Shown: positions 15,387 to 22,921 of the stretch, in pieces | How positions within the stretch are numbered: position 1 is the first letter of the stretch | Layout: every line of letters begins with the position of its first letter | Source: ELB16-189 sp018266435 | GTDB taxonomy: Bacteria > Bacteroidota > Bacteroidia > Cytophagales > Cyclobacteriaceae | Reading direction: 5' to 3' | NCBI GenBank assembly: GCA_030123525.1 | Contig: CP126125.1 | Span: forward strand, 2,728,001-2,792,000 | DNA: 64,000 nucleotides | Made by a program: the position numbers and the translations under genes | The notes under the pieces: model-generated | What the model was told of the DNA's origin: nothing | Seen by the model: only the letters and a program-made list of their open reading frames with translations | Databases searched by the model: none

Positions 15387-17719
15387 TGGCATTCGCTACG
15401 TACACCACGAAATATTTTTGCAATATCTATGACTGGTCTGGTAGTCATTTTCTGGTTAACCTTAATCTATCTGGCGGTACATCAGGCGCAACGGAAATCG
15501 TTCACTATGATTTTCAGCCGTTGACGTTAGAATGGCAGGGTGGAAGATCTCAATCCGATTTAGCGGTCTTCGGTTCAAATGCGATTTTCAAATTCTATCA
15601 ACCATCCGGCACGACCTATGATTTTTTTCTAAGTAGTCCGTACAAAACTTGGCAACTTGAAGTCAGTGGCAACACCGGTCTATATTGGATTGGATGGGTT
15701 CGCCCGGACAACAGTCAGAAGAGTAGGTTCATCATGCCACAGGCGTACATCAGTCTTGGGGCGAACGATGGACTAAATGATTTGAAGAATATTGCGTACA
15801 CGGCCAGTACAAAGTACACGGGCTATACGTCGGTTATCGCAACCGTTCAGGAGTGCGTGAACAAAACCGGGTTGAACATAGGTCTTCGTGCACAGAACAA
15901 TACGAAGGTCGCGCAGATGACGGGCACAACCGATATTCTTTCGGCTGTTTACCATCGCTCCGAACACTTTTACCAGAAGAACAGCACGGGTTATACGTAT
16001 ACAAGTTGTTACGATGTGATCAGTCAGTTGTTAGAACCTTTCAACTGTCAACTTTCGCAGACCGGCAATTACAAAGGCTGGACGATCACGAACAAGAATG
16101 AAATCAGCAGTAGTATGTTTTACTACCCGATCAACCTTGTTTCGGGAACAGTTAGTTCAAGTAGTTACAGTAGATCGGTGACCGGCAGTTCATTTATCGC
16201 CGACTCAGATCAACTTAGTTATGTGCTTCCGGTGAAGTCATTTGCCACTACGTTCATGACCCAATTGTCAACCGGAAAAACAGCCGGTAACCTCATTCAG
16301 TATCCGAATTTCGCGTCAACCAAAGGTTGGAACAACGGAACGGGCACGACCGCATTCTACTCTTATAATATTGTCGGTGGGTATGCTGATTTGGATGAAC
16401 CAAACGGATTTGGTAATCCGAATACGACGAAGATGATCTATACGAAGGTCTATGGGATGAGCGATGGTCAAGCGGGATCGACGTTCAACGTCAGTTGTCA
16501 GGTGAAGTTGAATAAATGTACGTTTAGCAGTGGTTCGGCACTTCCTGCGCTCAAAATTATTGTCTACAAACCCGATGGTACAAAGTTCACGGACACGGCC
16601 AAGAACTTCACGAGCGTCGGCAGTTACGCCACGTTCAGCAATCAGAATTCGATCAGCTTGGCGAACGTCAGTGGAACGTATACAATCGAATTCCAGTTTG
16701 TCCCGAATGCGGGTGCGACTTATAGCGAAATCGAATACTATTTCACCAATGCCTTTGCTTGGGCGAGTTATACGATTGCCTCCAAAACACTGGAATCGGA
16801 TTATGATTGTACCGGATCGTTCAACAGTCCACAGTCCGATCAGGCACAGGCCAATACCATTATGTTCTCCGACGGCGGGAAGTATTTCCAATACGGCCCA
16901 TACCCATCAATGGGCGGACTGATCTGTTATAACAACGTCGGACTACCTACGAGTGGTTGGACTGGTTATCCGTATCCGACATTGGCCTTTGCCAATTATG
17001 ATTTCACTGGATCAACGTCAAGCCCTTGGCAGCAGATGGCGAAAGGCGGGAATGTCAGTTGGACTTACGATAACATTAACCACAATTTCAATATCAACAG
17101 TAGTTTGATCAGTGGTTATACGTTTTTCCAACCGACGTTATTTAATCCCGGTGCTTACGCGCTGAAAATTCAGGCAACGAATTCGAGTACGGTGGTTGGC
17201 GGAAGTTTTCAAAACGTAAGTCTGAACATCCTAAGTTTAACGGCGAACACAAGTGGATACAGTGCGCAATTTCTGAATAACGCCACGTTATATTCCGATG
17301 GAACACTCAGGACATATTTTATTGGGTTCAACATTGTTCAACCGTCGTACATCGGGTTTTCCGCAAACGGCACGAACTCCAATTTGAATGTGAAGGTCAG
17401 TTCGATTGTCGTCAATTCGTTTGTGGCCTATGATTACAATCAACCGCATTATGAATTCTATCTATGGTCGAAGATGAAGAAACTACAGAATTTCCATCGA
17501 TATGTAAATCTTGGAATACGACAGTCCAATATTTTTTACAATTCGATTGTCTATCTGCCATTGCGAGGTTTCAACTACCCGTACGTTCCGTTTTTTATCA
17601 CCGACTATACGTACGACGTTCTCGGTAACGTAGTCCAATTACAACTCGAAGAACTTACCAGAGGGTTTCAATATGCCGGGTTCAGCAGTATACAACTTCC
17701 GACGGCAAACGGAAACTAA
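15386..17719 (+). CDS. Large distal-tail/baseplate protein with possible carbohydrate-binding module
   Basis: The 777-residue beta-rich protein follows the tape measure, where distal tail, hub or tail-associated proteins lie. The first 250 residues form one region (EIVHYDFQPLTLEW, YWIGWVRPDNSQKS), compatible with a Dit/hub role. Around residues 300-440 a segment starting NLIQYPNFASTKGWNN looks like a jelly-roll carbohydrate-binding module, and a second such segment may occur near 540-650. The C-terminus has LPLRGFNYPYVPFFITDYTYDV. No peptidase or lysozyme motif was seen. Family unknown; host surface contact is inferred. Confidence 0.72.
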   Translation: MAFATYTTKYFCNIYDWSGSHFLVNLNLSGGTSGATEIVHYDFQPLTLEWQGGRSQSDLAVFGSNAIFKFYQPSGTTYDFFLSSPYKTWQLEVSGNTGLYWIGWVRPDNSQKSRFIMPQAYISLGANDGLNDLKNIAYTASTKYTGYTSVIATVQECVNKTGLNIGLRAQNNTKVAQMTGTTDILSAVYHRSEHFYQKNSTGYTYTSCYDVISQLLEPFNCQLSQTGNYKGWTITNKNEISSSMFYYPINLVSGTVSSSSYSRSVTGSSFIADSDQLSYVLPVKSFATTFMTQLSTGKTAGNLIQYPNFASTKGWNNGTGTTAFYSYNIVGGYADLDEPNGFGNPNTTKMIYTKVYGMSDGQAGSTFNVSCQVKLNKCTFSSGSALPALKIIVYKPDGTKFTDTAKNFTSVGSYATFSNQNSISLANVSGTYTIEFQFVPNAGATYSEIEYYFTNAFAWASYTIASKTLESDYDCTGSFNSPQSDQAQANTIMFSDGGKYFQYGPYPSMGGLICYNNVGLPTSGWTGYPYPTLAFANYDFTGSTSSPWQQMAKGGNVSWTYDNINHNFNINSSLISGYTFFQPTLFNPGAYALKIQATNSSTVVGGSFQNVSLNILSLTANTSGYSAQFLNNATLYSDGTLRTYFIGFNIVQPSYIGFSANGTNSNLNVKVSSIVVNSFVAYDYNQPHYEFYLWSKMKKLQNFHRYVNLGIRQSNIFYNSIVYLPLRGFNYPYVPFFITDYTYDVLGNVVQLQLEELTRGFQYAGFSSIQLPTANGN

Positions 17720-17735
17720 ATCAGTATTTACGATT

Positions 17736-18122
17736 ATGACGACAATCAATTTAAATAACACGGTATTTGGAGTCCCGTTGACAGCCATCGAGGGCGACAT
17801 GTTGAACATTAGTTTTTCGGTCAAGGATCAGAACGGAAATCCATTCTGTTTTACCGGGTCTACGAACTACATCAATTTTCCAAGTGCAAGGCTAATTGTG
17901 AAGACCAACGAAACACCTTCGACAACCGCCTGCACGTTTACCACAAGCACAGGTAATACCTATTATATCAATAACGCTCAGCGAAATGTTGGTGTATTCG
18001 TACTTCAAACACCGGCGTTGAACATCGCCAACGGAAATTACTATTACGTATTTCAAGTATATAACTCGACGAACATCCAGACGATCTTCAACGGAAAGTT
18101 TGATGTGCTAAAAATTGTGTAA
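17736..18122 (+). CDS. BppU-like baseplate protein
   Basis: The 128-residue protein begins MTTINLNNTVFGVPLT and contains the pattern of the BppU N-terminal domain: a Gly-Asp turn entering a strand (EGDMLNISFSVKDQNG), then a short threonine-rich loop and a long C-terminal beta hairpin. An open frame extends upstream to 17673, but ATG 17736 is chosen because TATTTA at 17725-17730 precedes it by 5 nt and the previous gene ends at 17719. It probably links the distal tail to the fibre encoded next, whose ATG overlaps its stop. Confidence 0.65.
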   Translation: MTTINLNNTVFGVPLTAIEGDMLNISFSVKDQNGNPFCFTGSTNYINFPSARLIVKTNETPSTTACTFTTSTGNTYYINNAQRNVGVFVLQTPALNIANGNYYYVFQVYNSTNIQTIFNGKFDVLKIV

Positions 18123-19204
18123 TGGGATACATCGTAACGATCAATAACAACAATTACGGCGTTGTTCCGCAGAATCAGAATTTCGCGATTCAGACAACGG
18201 CCAACCAGTTCACCATTGCCCCGGTGATCGATACCTCGAAATTCATAACCGGCGCAACGAACATCGGTGGGGTTGGACTGTATTCGTCAACAGTAAATAA
18301 AAGTTTACAGGTCAAAGGCCTTCAAGCCGGAAACGGAATAACGTTGGTGCAATCGCCAACCGGTGTGACGATCAACGGCGCGACAGTCGGTCATTATGTG
18401 AGTGCCAGTACTTTCAATACATATAGTGGAACAACTGTTCCGTTGACGTATGAAAGCCGAGCAGCATTCAATGCCTACACGGCAAGTACGACTAACGTCA
18501 CGACTGCGAACAACGGACTGACTAAAAACGGAAACAACGTTCGACTTGGTGGCACACTAACCGGTGCGACTAATATTCAACTTGGTACAAATACCCTGAC
18601 GATAACCGGCAGCACTGGTAAGTACCTTATGCCCTCAACCGGGAATTTCGCAGCTACCGGTTATATCACGACCGGTATCCAAGCGATTAGTGGTATTCGA
18701 GCGGTCACGGCATCAGGACTCGACATTGGTCAGATACAAGGTACAGGTGGTGGCGGTTATAACATCAGATTCATTGACGGGAATTACGCAACGGTGTACG
18801 CGGTATTTAATGCGGTTGTCGGATGTTTTAATACACAACTGACTGTAGGCAATAGCACGAGTCTTGGGGCTGCACTTGCAGTTAACGGTGCGATCATCAG
18901 TTCAAGTCCTACACTGCGCCTATGTGGTGCAGGTACGACCACCAACTATGCGTTACAGGCGCAACAATCAGATAAATCCACGAACATCCTAACATTAAAG
19001 GACAATGGTGACTTCCAGCTTGGTCTTTCAACAAGCAAATTGGGGGTGTTCGGAACAACGGCCATTGCTCAAGTAACAACTGGTGTTACCACCAGTTCAT
19101 TTGTTCAAAATAGTGGAACGGCAATAAATTCAGCTTCAACATTTGACGGTTATACGCTTGCTCAATTGGTAAAGGCAATGCGAAACTATGGTCTGTTGAA
19201 ATAA
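18122..19204 (+). CDS. Tail fibre / receptor-binding protein
   Basis: The 360-residue Gly/Thr/Asn-rich protein has a repetitive beta-helical or fibrous middle (short strands such as LTITGSTGKYLMP, GLQAGNGITLVQ). Its C-terminus, ending FDGYTLAQLVKAMRNYGLLK, has the compact helix that closes many phage fibre trimers. It is expected to bind the host receptor. The N-terminal 40 residues would dock on the BppU-like protein. Start coupling: ATG overlaps the preceding stop. Confidence 0.78.
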   Translation: MGYIVTINNNNYGVVPQNQNFAIQTTANQFTIAPVIDTSKFITGATNIGGVGLYSSTVNKSLQVKGLQAGNGITLVQSPTGVTINGATVGHYVSASTFNTYSGTTVPLTYESRAAFNAYTASTTNVTTANNGLTKNGNNVRLGGTLTGATNIQLGTNTLTITGSTGKYLMPSTGNFAATGYITTGIQAISGIRAVTASGLDIGQIQGTGGGGYNIRFIDGNYATVYAVFNAVVGCFNTQLTVGNSTSLGAALAVNGAIISSSPTLRLCGAGTTTNYALQAQQSDKSTNILTLKDNGDFQLGLSTSKLGVFGTTAIAQVTTGVTTSSFVQNSGTAINSASTFDGYTLAQLVKAMRNYGLLK

Positions 19205-19222
19205 GGAACAGTATTTAAAATT

Positions 19223-19645
19223 ATGAACTACAATCAAATTCAAATATCAAACAGCCCGGTGAACGGGAAAGCCAGAATTATAGACGTAAACGGGATAGTC
19301 ATCCGACCTGATCTTGAAAGTATCACGGTGATAACAATCCGTAAATTTTACGATGTGACGGTGAGCGGAAACGCCACTGGTTATACTGAATTGTCGGGGG
19401 TTGAGTTTACCCCCTTCGAGTTTAACGTGGTGGCCGACAATACCAGACATTGCAATTCCGAAAACGGCTATCGATGCTACCCAACATCAGGAGGGACTTA
19501 CGTAGACGTGGCTGGTAATACTGTCGTCAACCCTATTGGATTTTACGATTTCTTTCAGCCAATGTTATCGCAGCCGGTCTCGATCATGACCATTGTCAAG
19601 AATAACCTCACGCTGGAAGACCAGCTTTACAAATCTTGGGACTAA
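19223..19645 (+). CDS. Phage tail-end protein of unknown function
   Basis: The 140-residue beta-rich protein has three cysteines. No signal peptide or catalytic motif is visible. Position after the tail fibre suggests a fibre accessory or minor virion protein. TATTTA at 19212-19217 lies 5 nt before the ATG. Its TAA shares a base with the ATG of the next small gene. Confidence 0.68.
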   Translation: MNYNQIQISNSPVNGKARIIDVNGIVIRPDLESITVITIRKFYDVTVSGNATGYTELSGVEFTPFEFNVVADNTRHCNSENGYRCYPTSGGTYVDVAGNTVVNPIGFYDFFQPMLSQPVSIMTIVKNNLTLEDQLYKSWD

Positions 19646-19806
19646 TGGTACACAATTTAAAACCGCTCTTTGTTACGGCGTTGATAACTACAAGTACAAT
19701 CCTGTTTGTCAACAGCCTTCTTGGCACTTGTATTTTGATCGCAACTCTTAGTTGGTGGGTGATGAAAAATGTGAAGGCCTTTCGTGACTTGAAAGAGAAG
19801 GATTAA
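19645..19806 (+). CDS. Small membrane protein, last phage gene
   Basis: This 53-residue frame (begins MVHNLKPLFVTALITTST) has one or two hydrophobic helices (about 8-40) and a basic/acidic C-terminal tail ending LKEKD. The start overlaps the preceding stop (TAATG), which supports translation. Size and topology would allow a holin-like role, but there is no endolysin next to it, so the function is open. Confidence 0.6.
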   Translation: MVHNLKPLFVTALITTSTILFVNSLLGTCILIATLSWWVMKNVKAFRDLKEKD

Positions 19807-19814
19807 AGGTTCGA

Positions 19815-19847
19815 GGTGGTAAACCGGTGGTAATAACGAGGTGGTAA
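19815..19847. repeat. Three GGTGGTAA repeats at the prophage end
   Basis: GGTGGTAA occurs at 19815-19822, 19826-19833 and 19840-19847. The first and third are part of a 12-bp direct repeat CGAGGTGGTAAA. They lie between the last phage gene and tRNA-Asp, where integrase arm-type sites are expected. Confidence 0.6.
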
Positions 19848-19879
19848 AAAACGAAACCCCCTGAATGTCAGAGGGTTTC
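19846..19879 (-). terminator. Intrinsic terminator of tRNA-Asp
   Basis: On the minus strand, 11 nt after the tRNA, a stem GAAACCC/GGGTTTC (19853-19859 with 19873-19879), extended by CTGA/TCAG with one mismatch, is followed by six T (A-run at 19846-19851). Confidence 0.8.
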
Positions 19880-19890
19880 ATCGTAGAGGG

Positions 19891-19964
19891 CGGTCCGGAC
19901 GGGACTCGAACCCGCGACCTCCTGCGTGACAGGCAGGCATTCTAACCAGCTGAACTACCGGACC
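19891..19964 (-). tRNA. tRNA-Asp (GTC)
   Basis: A 74-nt cloverleaf has acceptor GGTCCGG/CCGGACC with discriminator G, D-arm, anticodon loop with GTC, a T-arm GCGGG-TTCGAGT-CCCGT and no encoded CCA. The 3' end faces the prophage, so this gene is the likely attachment site. The missing CCA fits the presence of a CCA-adding enzyme at 22.9 kb. Confidence 0.96.
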
Positions 19965-20016
19965 TTAAAAATAGGCTGCAAATATAGGGCTGTGCCTTCG
20001 TTCTGCAAAACTTATT

Positions 20017-22785
20017 TTAAGGAATTCCATCTTTTAAACACCTGAAGCCAACGGTTGCATTTCGCTCAAACCCTTGTGATACGCGCAGCAGGTATTGCTT
20101 ATAGTGCAATTCGCGAGGGCCACCCTGCACATACCACCAACTTGAGTTAGGCTTAAAATAGCTGCCTCCTTTCAGCATAATATAACGGTAACTACCGCTT
20201 TCATAGACATCGTGGGTCATTTGCCATACACTACCTACCAGGTCTTCCAATCCGTAGGGGTTGGCTCCTTGGGGGAATTTTCCAACTGCATACGGCTTGC
20301 CATCTCCCATATTGCAGCGGCCGGCATCAATTCCTTGCAGTGAAAACACAGTAAGGGTTTCGGTTATTTTTTCTTTTTTGCGCACAACCGGCTTGGTTTG
20401 GTTCCACGGCCACTCTCGGGCTGAGGGAGTTTGCGCGGCATATTGCCATTCGATTTCAGTAGGCAAACGTTTGCCGGCCCATTTGGCATACGCCTGTGCA
20501 TCTTCATAGCTGATGTACACCACCGGAAAATTTTCTTGCCCCCAGGGAATTTTTTTGTTCTTCCAGTGTTTTAAAAAATTTGATGTGTCGGTCGGTTGAT
20601 ACCGTGTGGCATTTAAAAAGATATTAAAATCATGGTTAGTAACAGGAAAACGATCCATGAAGAACGAAGGCATATCATGTGTTTCTCCCTCATGGTCAGA
20701 AGGGTATCGGATGAAATCATCACCATGTGTGGAGTGGAAAGTAAATTTTCCGGCCGGAATTTTCACCATGCCTCGTGGTGGTATTTTTTCTGGAATAGTT
20801 TTTTCTACAAGGCTGATCAGCAAGGGTTGCCCGTCTTTAATCTCTAGAGTAGTCTCATCTATCAATTGCCCATTTTCAAATGCCTGAGCAATTATTTTTC
20901 CTTCAGCCACTCCGGCAGATCGAATTAAATCTACAGAACCGGGTGATTGGGTCAGCGTAATTGGACTTTTGTTATACGCAGGACTACCCAGCCAAATTTT
21001 GACTGTACATTTTTTTGTAGTTGAAAAACTCAACGTACTCCCATTCAGCTTTAGTGAAATAATTTCAGGTAACTCAGCTATACAACTTACAGCGCCTTCG
21101 TTGTTGGTACCCAAGAACCAGCTCGAAAATGCATCAGTTTTACCCGGCAGCCATTCGCCTGTGTTTTTCTTTGTTGGTGTAAGAAGTTGGTGGCTCCAAA
21201 GGTCAACGAAATGAAACCCTTTTACCGGTTTTACGCGAAAGAGCAGGTCATTAAACCCTTCGGGTTTCAAACTGAAAATTGTGTAAATTGTTTTACCAGG
21301 TGTGGCCCACCGATTTACCCAAATACTGTCGTGGGTGGTGGGCAGCAACGGAGTGAAGTCTCTGGAAGTAAAGCATGTGCTGTTTTGGCGCAATAGCATT
21401 GATGTTTTTCCTAAGAACCGGTACTGTTCCTGCTCCCAATCGGGATGCCCCGAAACGAATTGATTTATTTCTATGCCGTACCCATTGAAGAACGAGGTGG
21501 CATACTCGCGAATGATGGGTTCTTTGTATACTTCGGCTACACGAAAAATGGCAAAGTCCGGCTTGATCAGTTTATTGAGGTTGAGTAAGGGTGGGTAATA
21601 CAGCGCATTGTGTACGCGGCCAGCAATTATGCCAGACATATCTTTGGGCACGGCCATGCCTTCGCTGTACATAATTACTCCAGTTTTTACTTTGTCGGCA
21701 GCAGCCTGCAATTCTTTACTCGATTCGCCTTTAGTATCGAGCACTACTCCGTCAGCCGAGGTTTCGCGAATCAATTCTTCCAACCCTTGCAGATGGCTTT
21801 GCGAGCGGGTGCTTTCATCCCATGGATTGTAAGCAATAAAAAATTTACAATTCAATTTTCTCAGGGTGTCGGCCAGGATACGAAGGGTAGGCAACCCACC
21901 GGGCAAGTCGCGGTACATATCAAACTGGTTTCTCTGATCCATACCCAGAGTAGGCCAGGTAGGCCACAGGCAAACTACATCGTCTCCTCCGTATATTTCT
22001 TTTCCTTTGCGTACAAAATCAGGTAGGCGTATTTTTCCGGTTGCATAATCATAATACTGTTTATCCCAGGCCATGAGCAGGTGCATGACATACGCCTGAT
22101 TGATCCATTTTAAATCTGACCGCTGGTATAGCGAGTAGTCAAATGAAACTATATCGAAGAGCATTTTTTCTTGAAAGATTTTCTTTAGTCCGTTTTGCCA
22201 TTCACCTGAAAACAAATCAAAGTACAAGGAATAAATAACAGAGCCATTGGGATACAACACAGTTTCAAAACGCTTTCTTTTTCCATGCTGAATAGATTCG
22301 GGGTCTCTTCTGGATAATGCGCAAAGACTGAGGTCACCACTCAGTGGGATTGAAGCATACCCCAATTCCCAGGCATTATCGGGCACGATGATGTTAACGG
22401 GTTTTTGTCCGGATAAAAAAAGATGCGTACGCGATAAGGGATGGTCACCCAGTCCTGTGATGTACAAGTGATCGTTGAATCGATCTAACGGGGTAACGTT
22501 GGATAGTGAAAGAGTATCTGTTGAATTGTTTTTGAAAGTGATCTGGTATCGGACAGATCCGGAGATAAAACCGGCAGGAGAGAGGGATAAATTTATTTTC
22601 CCGGATGGAATTATTTTTCCATTTCTTGTTACATCAAATGAAATCAACGGACGGGCTAAACTGTGGACTGTGGTTGAGTCGGTTTCCACATCCGTGATTT
22701 TAAAGTCGTGCAGCTTGATTGATTTCAGTCCTTGCGCATTCAGTTTCAGGCAAGCCAGTGTGATCATCAGGATAATAACTTTCAT
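20017..22785 (-). CDS. Secreted two-domain protein: TIM-barrel-like N-domain plus SUMF1/FGE-type C-domain
   Basis: The 922-residue protein has a signal peptide (MKVIILMITLACLKLNAQ). Residues about 20-240 are beta-rich. Residues about 240-560 look like a glycoside-hydrolase-like (beta/alpha) barrel with GGDDVVCLWPTWPTLGMDQR, FFIAYNPWDES, DGVVLDTKG and VIMYSEGMAV strands carrying Asp/Glu at strand ends. A linker is followed by a SUMF1/formylglycine-enzyme-like domain from about 665 (VKIPAGKFTF, FPVTNHDFNIF, GKRLPTEIEWQYAA, LVGSVWQMTHD, ending VGFRCL). The C-domain lacks the second catalytic cysteine of true FGE and is probably a binding or structural module. A role in polysaccharide breakdown is inferred. 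Confidence 0.75.
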   Translation of the reverse strand: MKVIILMITLACLKLNAQGLKSIKLHDFKITDVETDSTTVHSLARPLISFDVTRNGKIIPSGKINLSLSPAGFISGSVRYQITFKNNSTDTLSLSNVTPLDRFNDHLYITGLGDHPLSRTHLFLSGQKPVNIIVPDNAWELGYASIPLSGDLSLCALSRRDPESIQHGKRKRFETVLYPNGSVIYSLYFDLFSGEWQNGLKKIFQEKMLFDIVSFDYSLYQRSDLKWINQAYVMHLLMAWDKQYYDYATGKIRLPDFVRKGKEIYGGDDVVCLWPTWPTLGMDQRNQFDMYRDLPGGLPTLRILADTLRKLNCKFFIAYNPWDESTRSQSHLQGLEELIRETSADGVVLDTKGESSKELQAAADKVKTGVIMYSEGMAVPKDMSGIIAGRVHNALYYPPLLNLNKLIKPDFAIFRVAEVYKEPIIREYATSFFNGYGIEINQFVSGHPDWEQEQYRFLGKTSMLLRQNSTCFTSRDFTPLLPTTHDSIWVNRWATPGKTIYTIFSLKPEGFNDLLFRVKPVKGFHFVDLWSHQLLTPTKKNTGEWLPGKTDAFSSWFLGTNNEGAVSCIAELPEIISLKLNGSTLSFSTTKKCTVKIWLGSPAYNKSPITLTQSPGSVDLIRSAGVAEGKIIAQAFENGQLIDETTLEIKDGQPLLISLVEKTIPEKIPPRGMVKIPAGKFTFHSTHGDDFIRYPSDHEGETHDMPSFFMDRFPVTNHDFNIFLNATRYQPTDTSNFLKHWKNKKIPWGQENFPVVYISYEDAQAYAKWAGKRLPTEIEWQYAAQTPSAREWPWNQTKPVVRKKEKITETLTVFSLQGIDAGRCNMGDGKPYAVGKFPQGANPYGLEDLVGSVWQMTHDVYESGSYRYIMLKGGSYFKPNSSWWYVQGGPRELHYKQYLLRVSQGFERNATVGFRCLKDGIP

Positions 22786-22856
22786 TTCATGTACTCAAGT
22801 TTAGAAAGATGAAGTAACAAAATGACTTTATTTTAGGCAACTCTTAAACCCAAAGA

Positions 22857-22889
22857 TTGATGTACCACACTGAAATCTCATTACCTTTG
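22857..22889 (+). promoter_or_regulatory. Bacteroidota-type promoter for the CCA enzyme gene
   Basis: TTG (22857-22859), 22 nt spacer, TACCTTTG (22882-22889), an exact TAnnTTTG -7 element. The expected leader is about 25-28 nt to the GTG start. Confidence 0.6.
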
Positions 22890-22921
22890 TTGGTTTATAA
22901 AGAAGGACACAAGCTTTTGTT

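Larger units (their letters stand above)
2274..19217 (+). repeat. Recurring TATTTA (often AGTATTTA) motif before phage start codons
   Basis: Copies occur at 2274, 2992, 4082, 6539, 7864, 8630, 10326, 11746, 13294, 17725 and 19212 (first base). In eight cases the spacing to the start codon is 5-8 nt; in three (portal, capsid, tape measure) it is 16-33 nt. Genes whose start overlaps or directly follows the previous stop lack it. By eye I found only four other plus-strand TATTTA copies in the prophage, all inside genes. Likely a translation-initiation or leaderless-promoter element; see findings. Confidence 0.7.
1..19890. mobile_element. Right-hand part of an HK97-type siphovirus prophage
   Basis: A near-complete morphogenesis module reads left to right: HNH, terS, terL, portal, protease, capsid, connectors, tail tube, chaperones, tape measure, baseplate and fibre. 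It ends 84 bp before a tRNA-Asp gene whose 3' end faces the phage, a classic integration site. Absence of sheath and contractile baseplate genes and a 686-residue tape measure indicate a long flexible tail; by the usual 0.15 nm per residue rule this is roughly 100 nm (inference). The left end, integrase, repressor and lysis genes must lie outside the window. The methyltransferase gene carries a nonsense mutation, but every structural gene looks intact. Confidence 0.92.

Noticed and set aside
16316..16891. Long minus-strand open frame (191 codons) inside the large tail protein gene
   Set aside because: It is fully antisense to a well-formed coding frame, Arg/Ile-rich without domain signatures, and is explained by codon bias of the real gene.
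19853..19879. Hairpin beside tRNA-Asp as a phage-specific element
   Set aside because: With the adjacent T-run on the minus strand it is an ordinary intrinsic terminator for the tRNA.
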